From: Polytrichum commune
Lineage: Eukaryota > Streptophyta > Polytrichopsida > Polytrichales > Polytrichaceae
Assembly: GCA_950295325.1 (NCBI GenBank)
Contig: OX485809.1
Location: forward strand, 4,652,001 to 4,716,000
Length of the DNA: 64,000 nt
Direction: 5' to 3'
Position numbers and translations under genes: made by a program. Positions 22,383-34,477 of the stretch are shown in pieces. The first letter of the stretch is position 1, and the number at the start of each line of letters is the position of its first letter. The notes under the pieces are model-generated. The model did not search any database, had not been told where the DNA came from, and was given only the letters and a program-made list of their open reading frames with translations.

Positions 22383-22690
22383 TTAGGGCAGACTCAAAAA
22401 ACAATTGGTTCCGAATGGAGATTGGGAAGCCATGGTAGAATAATTTTGGCGTGGACATGTGTTTAACTTTGAGGAGTTTGGTTTCAGGGTTGATCTTTTT
22501 CTTTTATTGGGTATACACGTCTATTTTCAAGTCTGATCCAAGATGGAGGTTTTGCAAGGTTGAAAACTGGGGCCAACCTTGAAACCAAACTCCTCAAAGT
22601 TAGACACATGTCAAGGCCATAATTCTCTTACCTTGGCTTACCGAACCCCATTTCGGAACCAATGTTTTTGAACCTGTGTGGCCTGCCCTT
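22383..22690. mobile_element. Fold-back element (~308 bp, ~115-bp arms)
   Basis: The left arm has ATTGGTTCCGAATGGAG and GAGGAGTTTGGTTTCAGGG. The right arm holds their complements (CCTTGAAACCAAACTCCTC and CCATTTCGGAACCAAT). The loop is about 60-70 bases. It directly abuts the MITE at 22693. No coding capacity. Confidence 0.7.
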
Positions 22691-22692
22691 TA

Positions 22693-23193
22693 GGGCCACT
22701 TCACACACGAGATCGAGGGCATGTGACCATTGCTTGAGGGCAATTCAAGCCATCTCATTGGTAGAAAATGTGAAGCCGGTCCAAGTTCGCTTCACACTAC
22801 GCTTGAGGGACCGACGGAGTAATTGAATGCAGGACGGGATGTAATGTCTACATGGCGTAAAATGGTACATGTTTCATGCTCACTTGGGCTTTTTCAAAAA
22901 CCATCTCTTGGAGGTAGGCCTAACACAAAACCATTGGGAGACCATGGCGCTTCGAATGATGACAACCATGGGGTTCATTATATTCTACCATGTGCAAGGA
23001 CCTTGCATGAATAGGAATTCATAGAAAAATAACATTTGGTTGAGAGCCTCGTCACATATGACTTCACACTACGCTCGAGGGCTTGTCATCCACACTACAT
23101 GATTTTGGAAGTGTCTTGAAACAAACTCTTGGACACTTCTTTTGGGCCCTCAAAATTTCATGGCCACGGCTCTTGGCTTGTGTGAAGTGACCC
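22693..23193. mobile_element. PIF/Harbinger-like MITE, copy 2 (501 bp)
   Basis: Ends GGGCCACTTCACACACGAG and TGTGAAGTGACCC. Flanks are TTA on the left (22690-22692) and TCA on the right, one change from a TTA duplication. The interior is homologous to copies 1 and 3 throughout. Confidence 0.8.
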
Positions 23194-23260
23194 TCAGTTA
23201 GGTAGGAAGGAAGGAAGGTGGGATGTGGTTCTAAGTTAAAATCGTAGGTATATGTACACC

Positions 23261-23488
23261 ACATTGATTATCCCAATTAGTGTGTGCTACTATTCGAAGT
23301 TACACAGTGCAATATCGCCTTACTCAAGAGTCCAATTTTAACAAACAAAAGTTTAGTAGGTTGTTCGGACACTCTAGAACATAAATGACTTTGTTTGGTA
23401 AAAATTGCATTCTTGATATATATATAATTGATTTATAGCACGGCGTCACTCCTAATAGTTACACACACTAATTAGGATAATCAGTGTA
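23261..23488. mobile_element. MITE with ~30-bp ends GATTATCCCAATTAGTGTGTG, copy 1
   Basis: The left end GATTATCCCAATTAGTGTGTG pairs with the right end CACACACTAATTAGGATAATC. The interior (ACATAAATGACTTTGTTTGG) matches 42608-42832. Non-coding. Confidence 0.7.
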
Positions 23489-23838
23489 CTGCCCATGAAA
23501 CCAGCATTTGGGTCCTCCGCTTGGATTTTGTAACTCTCAGGATCAGGAAAGGAAGTTGTACTCCGGATCTTGCCTGGAATCTGGACATTAAGCTCTTTTG
23601 CAAGCAGAACGTCTGAGTGAATGTGTGTGGGGGGATACTAGTACAATGGCCTGTGTCAGACACCGGCTCGGTAACTATATCATTCAACAAAAATATATTG
23701 AAAATAAACCAAAAAACATATAATGGAATTTTCATTTTACAGTATTGATCGTCAATAATATTTTGAGTTTCTTCTTGAGAATAAAGTTCATGTGAAAACT
23801 TTGATGTAGTTTATTTTAAATAGGGTCACATTGTTAGT

Positions 23839-24377
23839 GTTGGACACCCACTTCTTTGAGTTGGGTCCCCACCACTATTACCAAGGTGAAGGGTGTTTAG
23901 TTGAAATATGAACTTGGTGGATTATTAGATTGGAGATTTAAAAACATTATTGGATTTATTATGAAAAGAATCTTGAAGAGGCGTATAATTATCTAACTGC
24001 TAAGATTCCTCAAGATGTAGTTATCTAGAATAGGGCAACGTACCTTAGGGGGTCAAGTTTTTGTGTTGGAGTGCATGAGAGGTTTGCGATAATTCCCTCT
24101 CGGCTTATGATGACTTCACCAATATGTGCAATTAGGTTGCCTTTGCGAAAAGATTGCCTATGTACCCGTGCAAATTACCTAATTCCACATGATATATAAA
24201 TCACTCCATTTTCACCTTCCAAATGGTGAGATTATCCAAATACCTTGGAGTTCTAGCTTGTAAAGCAAAATAAGAGCCAAATGTGGAGATTATGTTGAAG
24301 ACACCTTGGAAGTGGCGTTCAATGTGATCATTGAATTAGAGGGTTGATTCGATAGGCCCAACAAAGTGGGACACTCA
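23839..24377. mobile_element. Possible MITE with GTTGGACACCCAC ends, copy 1
   Basis: The left end GTTGGACACCCACTTCTTTG resembles the left end of the 27539-27792 element. The right end GGCCCAACAAAGTGGGACAC is its imperfect complement. Confidence 0.4.
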
Positions 24378-24479
24378 TCATCACTCATGGAGCCCATTTA
24401 TATGCACCTATTTCCAAATTGCTATATTATTTCTATAAATAGAAACATACATGCTCATCTTATATAATCCTCATTTGCA

Positions 24480-26230
24480 TGCATGGAAGGGCAGCCTTGT
24501 TTCCATGGCTGGAATAGTCTTCCCGGTTGCAGACAAAAAGTACAACCCCTTCATGTATAATAGACTAATGATGGCCCATGCCGAGCACTGGTGTGGTGGC
24601 TATATCGTTCTATATGTAGAGAGAGATTAAAATAAAAACAAAGAAAATTGTCACATAATAGTGCACCTCTCATCCATCCAACATAAAAGCCATGAAATAG
24701 TATGCAATCTACACATAGGTTACCTTCTTTAGTTGATTTTGACATTCTAATTTTTTGGTACATTATGACACTTAATTTTTGAAAGATGTAGCATGAGGCT
24801 TTCTAGATACTCACACCAAAAATACCTCCAAGTGCTTGTCATGCACATTCAGCCACTACAAAGTACATGATCAAAAAATTGAGGACTTCCAATTAAAAAT
24901 CCTCTTTGTAACATACACACTAGACACACTAGTGTATTTCCTCTCACAACTTCACTCTCGAGCCAACCCAAAGATTGCATGTAAACCTATTCCATACAAC
25001 CTTTTCCTTCGATGTGGTGAACTAAATTGTGAGGGGTGGAGACATTGATGATCAAAATATAACATATGTATTTGTAACCAATGACACCCATGTTGCGTAT
25101 TTGAACTTAAATCTTCACTAACATCAAAGTGGTTAACTTATTGAAGACGGTGGACTTGGAGAATGTGTTGATTTTTGACACGGTCATTGTTGATATGATT
25201 AACAAAAAATGAGAGCATGTAGTTGAAATACACTATTTTTATGCTTGTAAAGCCCAATATGTGCCACTTAGATGCTTAGGGGTTAAGGACCCAACAACAA
25301 ATAACTTATATGCACTCCACTTTGTGGTTAGGGTGCAAGATGTTGATGCATGAGGTTGCTTGTCAGGCATGTAGCATAAGGCTAACATGCTAACATTCAT
25401 GCAAGTACATGGATACATGAGTTACCTTTTCTTTTTCTTTTCTTTTGATTTTCCAAGGCATGTGTATATATGTGGCAAGGTAAGGTGCCTCCTCCAAGCC
25501 TTTGAATTATATTCTAGGTGTGACGTGGAAATGCCTATTATACTTGCTCCATGATGTTTCAAACTCCCCACCGTGCTTGGGGTTTAGGGTTTAGGGTTTA
25601 GGGTGCTTTAGGTCTATGGGCCCCACCATTGTGATCAAGAAATCATATGAATATATATATATGGAGTCGATGTCACACACAACAATCTGTATCCATCTTG
25701 GTTGGAGGTGAACTTGCAATTCATAAATTACTACCACTTTCAAGTATTCCTTCTAGCCACAAACGAAAAGTATTGTCTCTCCATGTATAGTGAATAATGA
25801 TGGCCCACAACATACATTGGCTTGGTCACTATATCATTCAAAGAGTATATATATTGCTCGAAACCACAAGGCGAGACCAAATTATCGCATAATAAGATGC
25901 CTCTCATTTATCCAACATAAAGGTTACCTTTTTAGTTGATTTAACATTCTAATATTATTTTGTTAAGTTATGATGATTACTTTTGTGAGATGTAGCAATA
26001 AGATGTATAGCTACTTACACCAAAAATACCTCTAATTGCTTGCCATGCACATTCCACCACTGCAAAGTAAATCATGTAACAATTGAGGACTTCCAATTGA
26101 AACTACTCACTTTGCAATGTACATGCAAGATGTGTCAATGTCTTACCCTGAACAACTTTACACCTAAGCCAACCCAAGGATTGCATGTAACCTTTTCCAT
26201 GTAGTGAATTGCATGTGAGGGGCGTGGCAT
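24480..26230. repeat. Diverged direct repeat pair (about 24550-24850 and 25780-26065)
   Basis: Both contain AATGATGGCCCA, TTAGTTGATTT, CACCAAAAATACCTC and GCTTG(T/C)CATGCACATTC in the same order, at roughly three-quarters identity by eye. A weaker third relative starts near 23640. No coding sequence is recognised in 24378-27538 apart from these repeats. Confidence 0.6.
25582..25603 (+). repeat. Interstitial (TTTAGGG)3 telomere-like run
   Basis: Three consecutive units of the plant telomere repeat with a degenerate partial unit after it. Too short to mean more than chance or a repair scar. Confidence 0.7.
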
Positions 26231-27538
26231 TTTCCCCCGGTCAATTCCCTTATCATCCACAAACATTATATCTCAAATGAATCCTCTTCCATCATACTCC
26301 AAACCCTTTAAAGCCCCTTCCCTTTCGACAATCTCACCCTATCCTTGCCTCTCAACCTCTAGAATGCTATGGGGGCCTTCTTAATGTTGCAAGCAAAACA
26401 TGCTTTGCATATTTGTTGCAAGAATTAATATTTATTTTTCTCTATTTTACACCTCCAGTCCACTAATTACGAATGTAACCCAAAATGCTAGCAAAACAAA
26501 AAACCGAACTCCTCAAAAACCTCAAAATCATACCACATGTTTTGTGATACAACTATTTACATACCCCAGATGATCTAAATCCAAATTGAGAAAGCTTTTC
26601 TTCCTTTAAAATTTGGCCCTTCATTGTGGGGGGATTACACGTATTCCTGGAATTTAAAGCCCAAAAACTTGGGCTACTTTACTAGAGAGTACATATGAGA
26701 TTCCAAATCTCCTAAATTCTTCAAGAAAATATAGACTACGTGTTGCATTAGAAATTCCACAATGAAGCATCTACCGAGATCGGATTGAAGATTGGGCCTT
26801 CTTTGATTTACTTATGATTGTTAGAAAATATGTGTGTGTCAAGCCTTCCACCTATGAATACCTAGGTTTCCCAAATTATATTGCCTATGAAAATGTAGAG
26901 TAGTTAATACATTTGGAGGTCATAGTCCAAACTATTTTGAACATATGTCTTTCTATGTCCATTCTCAAAACTCATACCTAACCGCAACTTTCTCAATTAT
27001 GGATGTTTGATTAAGAAAGGTAACCTAAATAAACATGCATACGTTACATAACATTACTCAGCACTAATGTTGCACCATAACTTTTAAATTTTGGGAGCAT
27101 CAAGTCCCATTTATGTTGGGCCACCTTCACATAATGAAAAATAGTTAGGCTAAATATTGTTCACTATGTGAAGGCAAACCGATAGTTGGGCCTACCCCAG
27201 GCTTCTCCTACCAAAATGTCAAAAAATATTAAATAATGTGAGCATGCATGTTGACCGGCTTGTCATGTGGGGCTTGACAATGGCGTGGCATGTCATTGCA
27301 TAACCCAAGACAATTGGGCCAAGAATGATTGAAGGCCAACTACTAAGCCTACATGAATACACAACATTGCTTACACCCATACATTAAATATATTAAGGTC
27401 CATTTACCCAAAATGTATGTGGAGTTGGAAGTGTCCATGATAGGACCATGTTCTTTACCACCAAAAAACCACCGGCAAGAAAAATAATATTGTATATTGT
27501 GTCAACCATATCAATATGCGCGACAAAAAACTAACCAA

Positions 27539-27792
27539 GGTTAGACACCCATCTCTTTGAGTTGGGCCCCCACCAACATTACCCAAGGTGAAAATGGAGT
27601 CAATTATAATATAGCATGTGTTTTATTTCTAGAGGATTTGACCTTGTATTTTTTGTAAAAATGTTTCAAATTAGTCTAGAAGGACCCACTTGATATAAAT
27701 CATTCCACAAATATATGGGAGTCATGTTTTTACTAAACCCCTTACTTGGGTAATTTTGGTGAGGGCTCAACTCAAAGAGACAAGTGTCTACC
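27539..27792. mobile_element. MITE with ~50-bp inverted ends, copy 2 of the GACACCC family
   Basis: The left end GACACCCATCTCTTTGAGTT with CACCAACATTACCCAAGG is paired with the right end CTTGGGTAATTTTGGTGAGG and AACTCAAAGAGACAAGTGTC. Total about 254 bases, no coding capacity. Confidence 0.7.
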
Positions 27793-29436
27793 AATATCCA
27801 AAAACAAATGAAATTAACCCCTAAAGGTTGAAGCGAAACCATCCCAAAATTGCCCAAAACAATGTAGTCGAATTCAACAACTTATTAGGAAAGAAAATTG
27901 GCGCCTCTTATGATACATTTGTTCACACTTGCTAACACTTGATGTAGTTAAAGTTCTTCACACAAATTTTCAAATGTCCACATGTCCAAAAGCTAAAAAA
28001 AATAACGTAAACATCTACAATAGTACCATTGGGCATCGATGACTGCTCGATTAAAAAACATCCACCTCGGCTTTTACAAGTAAAGCTTAGAAGATTGCCC
28101 ACCCTTGGACCGACCATTCACATCATTATTCAACATTGTCCCATAGTTCCTTGTGCTCATGAATTTATGAAGAATCATGCTATGTCATTCTCAAATGGCC
28201 CCCCACATACCATAGTTTTAGTTTGGAATTGTTTCAACGTGCAATGTTGAGCGCACCCAACTATCAAGCCTCACCAACCCACTTAGAACACAGTGGAATT
28301 CTCTCTATTGTGATTGAATGATGTTATGCTCAAATTTCCAACAATTGCACATAACTTTGGCGCGGTTCAGTCGAGTGTCTAGACAAAGCAATAATAGTGA
28401 CACACCCGGCTCGTCTTTTGTCCCACAGAGTGCTTTCCACATCATCAGGCCACTTGTGTGTGCCATTCGGTTCATTAGATATGGCCTCAAACATGCATGA
28501 TAACTCCAACCAAACAAGTAGGAGCGTTCCTGCACCATCAAAGCTCGGAACCACTCCCCGAGCAAGACCCAAGTCGTCTCCATCTTGTCGGCCAAGATGA
28601 CTACATTGCCTGATGACATGGCAAGTGGACAAAGTGGATAAACCCTAGGTCTGAACAATGCATTGGAGAAAGTTGTTATTTTGGCCAATGACGTGTGACC
28701 ATCCCCGTGACCTTACCACCAAACCATGTCTCCGAAGAAGTCGGCCCAAACTCCGACTCGGTGGTGACTTGAATTGCCACATCAACCCTAACGGAGAATA
28801 AAAATGGCCCTCAAAATTAGTGTTTACTAACTCGCGGACTCAATAATAGCTCTAAAGGAGGCCACATTCAGCCCGAGAGCCCGGCCTCATAACATGTTGC
28901 TGACTCTTATGTAATTGGCTTGGATTTGGATTGTCTTCACGGTGGGCCACCAACGTCTTTCTTTGTGTTTTGCATCGGTTTTGGTCCGGATGCTCATTGG
29001 CTACCTTGGCATGTGTGCCTCCAAAGTACAATCTCCGATTCAAAATCTCCATAGTCAAGGCGAGTGACCGGGAGGAGGGGAAAAAATAAATGAAATGGTT
29101 TATAATATAATGTGGTCATGGTCGGCGGTCCGAAGACCGTCACCATGACAAGTTCGCGTCATGTTTTGAAAAGGCTTTGGTCATGCGTCGTGATGTAACG
29201 TGGACTTAAGGGTTAGTTTTCATGTTTGGTGGCATCTACATTTCCAACAGAATTTGGTGGACGAACAATCTACATGGAAAATCACCCTAAGACCAAGATG
29301 TGGTGCTTTTAATGATTAACCAAAGTGTTATTAGTACACTACTAAGTGAACCTTATAACTTTGGGTTCGTGACTTATTCATCCTCATTTAGTTATTCACA
29401 AAACCTTGATTAAAAGATCAATACAAAAACATAGCT
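27793..29436. other. Spacer, no gene recognised
   Basis: The longest frame is on the minus strand at 28305-28688 (127 codons, with a competing frame of 100 codons over the same bases). Neither has motifs I recognise. GC content is slightly raised at 28380-29060, which might mark an old element. Confidence 0.45.
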
Positions 29437-29648
29437 TGGGGAGAACCGGCGGCTGGTCACAAATAAACCAGTTAAGTTTGAGAAATAATCAGTTGAAGTT
29501 CTAGACTTTGGGAGGATTACTGAATCGTTTTAGAAGAATCTATAAAATAAACTTCGCATGAATTAAAGAAAAACCGGAAGATGTCAACACATAAGTGGTT
29601 GGATTTAGACTCATTAGGATCTTGACTGACTATGCCCAAAAACTCCCC
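29437..29648 (+). mobile_element. 220-bp MITE family, copy 3
   Basis: Starts GGGGAGAACCGGCGG and ends near CCCAAAAACTCCCC. It shares AAACCGGAAGATGTCAACAC with copy 2. Confidence 0.7.
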
Positions 29649-29817
29649 GGGCACTGCACAACAACCCTGGGAATCTTCATATTCATTCATATTTTTACTG
29701 CATGCTCACCCTGAGATTCTCCTTTTACTGAGGTAACTTAGAGTACAGTTTACCGTGCTCGAGCACAATACATTTATTATTCTTAATTGTTTGGCCTGAG
29801 ATTGATTGTCGGGCCCA

Positions 29818-30035
29818 ATGAACGGATCGCTAGTTAAAGATGAAGCGGTTGAGTTTGAGAAAAAAAAACTAAGTTGAAGTTGAAGACTTCAGGAAATGTA
29901 GCGATCATGTAAGGAGGAATCTATATCATGAATGTGAATCAATTTAATAAAGAAACACCGAAAGATGTCCACATGTAACCAGATTGGACTTGGAAACACT
30001 CGAATTTTGACTGATAATGCCCAGAAATCTTCCCG
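29818..30035 (+). mobile_element. 220-bp MITE family, copy 4
   Basis: Starts about CAATGAACGGATCGCTAG and ends CCCAGAAATCTTCCC. It shares CACCGAAAGATGTCCACATG with the family. It lies 170 bases after copy 3 in the same orientation. Confidence 0.65.
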
Positions 30036-30745
30036 GATATTCCTCAGGCCTTTTTCACGAGTAACACCTTTTTTGTGTTTTCAGCTCGAATCTTTGTTGA
30101 AATTCAAGGTGTTGCCATGCAATTCAACCTCCATGTGCCTGTTGGTCTAGACTCTAAACTACATACGAAATCAGATAGTTGCGACCAAATTATTATGTCC
30201 AACAACAATGGTGTGGATCGAGTCAAGTTTGACTATTAATACAGACGTCTATAATAACTAGTGTGAATATATAAGAAGTACGGACATGCCTAGTTTCTTG
30301 GATTTGGCTCAATTAAGTTATAGTTGATAGAGGAATGTTGCCTATTTGTGAGGAGAGGATTAATTTAGAAACATAAAACACTCTGTGTAAATAAACATTA
30401 ATATTGTTTCAGTACTCAATTGATTTAATCATGTGTATTTGAACTCGTGGTGTGGGAATTCTCGATGTTTTAGCACACAGTGTCTTGAAACTGAGTCAGC
30501 AACATCTTCATTGGAACTGAAGCTCGTGTATATTCTTGAATTATCCACCACTTGGAAGGTTATTGATCCCATTCACTTGGAAACCTGATCATGAGGACAA
30601 GGCATTCTCCTTTTGTGTTAATTCACTTGGCGTTGGCCGGGTTGGCCTTCTGTCTCACCGAAAAAAGAAAAAAGAAAAAAGAAAAAGTCATTATGTGATT
30701 GTAAGCCATAACATTATTCAGCCATGGTGGAGAGTTCCCTTCTAA
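30036..30745. other. Spacer, no gene recognised
   Basis: Contains an A-rich tract of GAAAAAA units at about 30660-30690, similar to one near 44865-44890. No coding sequence. Confidence 0.5.
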
Positions 30746-31241
30746 GGGCCACTGCACACATGAGACTGAGAGCCCATGACCATTCCACTTCAAGCACTCT
30801 CATTGGTGGAAAAGGCGGAGCCAGTCCAAGTTCGCTTCACACTACGCTTGAGGAACCAACGGAGTATGTGAATGCAAGATGGATGTAAAGTCTACGTGGA
30901 TTCCTACATGGGATTGAATGGGTCATGTTTTATGGTCACTTGGACTATTTTCAAAAACCACCTCTTGAAGGTAGGCCTAACACAAAACTAGGAGACCATG
31001 GCACTCCAAATGCTCATAACCGTTAATTTATTTTATTTCATCATGTGAGGACCCGCATGAATAGAAATTCATTGAGATAGCATTTGGTTGAGGACACGGT
31101 CACATATAACTTTAAAGTACACTTAGGGTCCGTGACCACACTACATGATTTTGGAGGTGTGTTGAGTCAGCCTTTGGACACTTTCTTTTGGGTTCTCACA
31201 CTTTCATGGTCATGGCTCTTGGTTCATGTGTGAAGTGGCCC
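30746..31241. mobile_element. PIF/Harbinger-like MITE, copy 3 (496 bp) with TAA duplication
   Basis: Ends GGGCCACTGCACACATGAG and CATGTGTGAAGTGGCCC. It is flanked by TAA on both sides (30743-30745, 31242-31244). A TWA duplication with a GGG start is the signature of PIF/Harbinger elements. Confidence 0.85.
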
Positions 31242-31353
31242 TAAGTGCGGCCGTGGACCCCACCACTAGGTTGGAGACCTAGATCGCCTATCGGTTGCAC
31301 TTGTTATTATGGGCTAGTCCCCCATAAGATGTTAGGTTGGGACATGGTGGCCA

Positions 31354-31626
31354 TTGGGAGCTGTAAGTTTTCAAGAACCACCCATCACTCTTTGGACCAT
31401 TTGGATTGAGCGCATTGATCAAGTTTTCACTCATGAACAATGGCACGAGTGGAAGGTCAAGTACTACACATGGGATGGTCTGATTATCTACGCCAAAGCG
31501 GCGTGGGAATGTGTGATCAAACAAAGCAAGATTAGTAGTTTTTCCAATGTGGCCATGCTCCAAGGCTTTGACAAGACATGGGGGGATGGGAATGTCCTCT
31601 GTAGGAGGAAGAACCTGCATATTTAG
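31354..31626 (+). pseudogene. Possible LINE reverse-transcriptase C-terminal remnant
   Basis: A 90-codon frame with ITLWTIWIERIDQVF, then YAKAAWECVIKQ and a final NVLCRRKNLHI resembles the TIWIERNxxVF stretch after the zinc-binding region of plant LINE-type reverse transcriptases. No RT core or endonuclease is found nearby, so this would be a 3' remnant. The match rests on a short motif and is uncertain. Confidence 0.35.
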
Positions 31627-33089
31627 TAGAATTGGAAACGGCAACGTTGGTCATAGGTGGATTGTGTTGTTAGTTCTAGGACTATTATGTTACTCTAGCA
31701 GTACTAGGGCTTGATTCTTTTCCAAATTTCTTTTGTGGAGTATGATGTGTGTTATGTATTTGATGGCTATTTGTATTGGGGGATGTTAAGGTCTATTAAG
31801 TGTTTAATGGTTGGTGTTTGAATGGAGCCCATTATGACGGTAGATGATGGAGGGAGGTGTGTAACGATCCACCCTTGTTGGGTGAGGAGGGGTTCTAGGG
31901 TTTCCTATTTATCAAGTTTGCAGGTGGTGGCAGCCTCAAGGAATCTAATAAGAATTCCAAGATTTGTAATTTGGTGTTGGGGTTGGGGTTGGAGGGGGGT
32001 TGAACAGTTGGTGGGACGCCTATTAGGCATAGGATGTCCAGTCGTAGGCAAGTCATGCAATTGCATCTAGGTATGTATCATATGCATGGTAGTAGCATGA
32101 TGGGATAAAGTTGTATGGCAATCGGTCATTTATGGGTACCAACATTAATTAGTGTGAAGCATCATGTCTTAGGGTGTGAATTCATGGTGTCAACCAATGT
32201 ATGGAATGCTTTGTTGTGGCACTTGGTGTGAAGTTTATATTTATGTCGGTTTGTGCGACATGATAGTAGATGGAGGCATGTGTCATTTTCTATGACATTG
32301 CAAAGGTTGCATAGTTGGAAATTGTCATGTATGAGCACGTATGTTTTCCTATAGTTGCCCATTGTATAGTTGGCCAAATTGGGATTTTAGTATTTGTGAG
32401 CTTTGAGTGTCGGAAATCCATGTGGCATCCCCAAAAAAGTTAGACCCTATTGGGTGGAGATCTTTGCCCCGGGGGTGGACTCTTCATTAGATACCTAAAT
32501 GACATGCATGGCTAACTATGAAATTTAAACCCCCTATATATGAGAGGTTTGCAAAGAAAAACAAATGTATATGTATTGACAACAAGCTAGAAATTGGACC
32601 CATGTTATTATACTAAGCTTTTCAATTTAATGTGATAAATGCCTCCACATTAATGTAATAATTGCGCCAAACAACCATAGATAAGAGCACAACAACTTAG
32701 CCACAATCTTAAGAACAAAATTCAAGGGAGCTCACGAGCACTCCAAGAGCCTCCATTTTGTAAAACATATAACCCCAATGCAAACCATAACAAGAATGGA
32801 CAATGTAGTCATTAGGGACTATTAGCATATGACAACAATGGATGAAACCATGGATCGGATGAAACCAACATGTATTCTCAAATTTTCCTCTAAACCTTAG
32901 GGCCCCCTTTTGTACCTTTACATTTACTTCAAAATTCTCAATAGCGTTTCTAGATGTACACACTAGAGAAAAAGAATACATGTCCCTTAAGTATAATATG
33001 TATGCTAATGCCTCACATAGTACAACTTCTTACACTCACGTTAGTTCGTACATTGCATGAAGAGTCCATCCCCCATGGATATTTGTTTG
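31627..33089. other. Spacer, no gene recognised
   Basis: A G-rich, T-rich plus strand at 31800-32060 contains an open frame with no known motif. The rest is AT-rich. Confidence 0.45.
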
Positions 33090-33094
33090 ATAGC

Positions 33095-34472
33095 TGTGAG
33101 GCCAAACCCACCACCCTTAAGCGTCCTAGTCCGGGTGATGGTTTTGAGAATCACATGCACTCCATGTAAACTTGTAGTAATGTGAAATGTGATTGCCATC
33201 TCATTGGGCACACACCTTACTTAGAATCAAGTCATTTTATTAAGCTAGCCTCATGAATGGGTGAGGAGTTGCCCTTCTCAAGGGTCCAACCCTTAGCCTT
33301 GGCCACACATGCCTTCAATGATTTCCCCCTTGCATCCTTTAACCAACCTCCTTTGTCTCGCCATCGCGGAAGTCCTCCACCTTCTCCATTAATTGTGCAC
33401 ATGACTTATTTCAACCAAAGAGTGTGAGTGTTTAAAAACACTTACCTCAATGGGCAACCACCAACACATTCAAGAGTCTCACACACTTCTACTTACCTAA
33501 TGAATCCAACTTTACCTAAAAACCAAGATGGCATGAAATAATCTAGTATGGTCTAGCAATCCCGCAAAGGATTAGCCTAACTAGCCACCCCCATTAGTTA
33601 GCCTAACTTATTAAAGCTAAACTAACTAACTTAAGCCCAGCTAGTCCAGCAGCTTGCAGCTGCCTTGGCCTTAGGCCCAACCGAATAGCACCAGTAGCTT
33701 CCCCAAATACTAAACCACTATCAATCACTTCTATCCAAGATAAATCCACGCTATAAATCTAAACCTCACAAGACTAAATAAAAGTATCAATGATATAAAT
33801 CTAAATGCTATAATGTCAATATTAAAAGTCTAAATACTAAAGTCATGCCCTTGTTTAAGAATGCTTTGAGTCTAGACCACATCTAATGAAATGAAACTAC
33901 TCCTCAATACTAACTAGTCTTGGCTCTTTGTCTTAAAACCTTGCACACACATGTGCATCCTCTTTTGTTCTACACACACACAAGCTCACCCACACACTCT
34001 CACATACTCCCTTCTCCTCTAGGGGAGAGTAAAGGAGTGAAGAACTAAAAAAATAAAATAAAATTGGGAGAGGGGAATATAAAAGGAGAGGGGAGGAGAG
34101 CACATGAGGGAAGGATAGGGTGAGAAGATTAGAGCCTCCAATCACAAACCCTTAACCTTATCCTTCTAAGTAAGGACTCATCCCATCCACAAAGCTTGTC
34201 AATTCCTAAATCAACGAGGTGGATCCTAAAGTGGGCATTTAACCCGCGGATCTCCTCTTGCCTCACCATACGCCTTACTCACATAGTCAAGGCAACTCCC
34301 TATTAAAATCACACTTCAAAACTACCACACAACACGACCTAAGGTCTAAACTTAAATCAACATCACACTTCACTCTTTTTATATTTTTGTAAATAAACAT
34401 AAAACATCAAAACATAACTTCTAATGGTTTCAAAGGGTTAAGAACACATGTGGGCACCATTTTGGGCTCACA
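33095..34472 (-). mobile_element. Ty3/gypsy solo LTR (1378 bp) with ATAGC target duplication
   Basis: On the minus strand it starts TGTGAGCCCAAAATGG and ends GGCCTCACA, a TG...CA unit with 6-base terminal inverted repeats. It is flanked by ATAGC at 33090-33094 and 34473-34477. No internal domain or second LTR is adjacent, so internal sequence was lost by LTR-LTR recombination. Its first 20 bases closely match the LTR edge at 3377. Low-complexity purine tracts at 34050-34110 lie inside it. Confidence 0.8.
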
Positions 34473-34477
34473 ATAGC

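Noticed and set aside
25582-25603. Telomere or subtelomere position
   Set aside because: Only three TTTAGGG units; far too short to indicate a chromosome end.
28305-28688. 127-codon minus-strand frame
   Set aside because: Competing frames cover the same bases, no recognisable motif, no supporting splice sites or neighbours.
31822-32070. 82-codon plus-strand frame in G-rich sequence
   Set aside because: Composition-driven open frame; no motif or homologue recognised.
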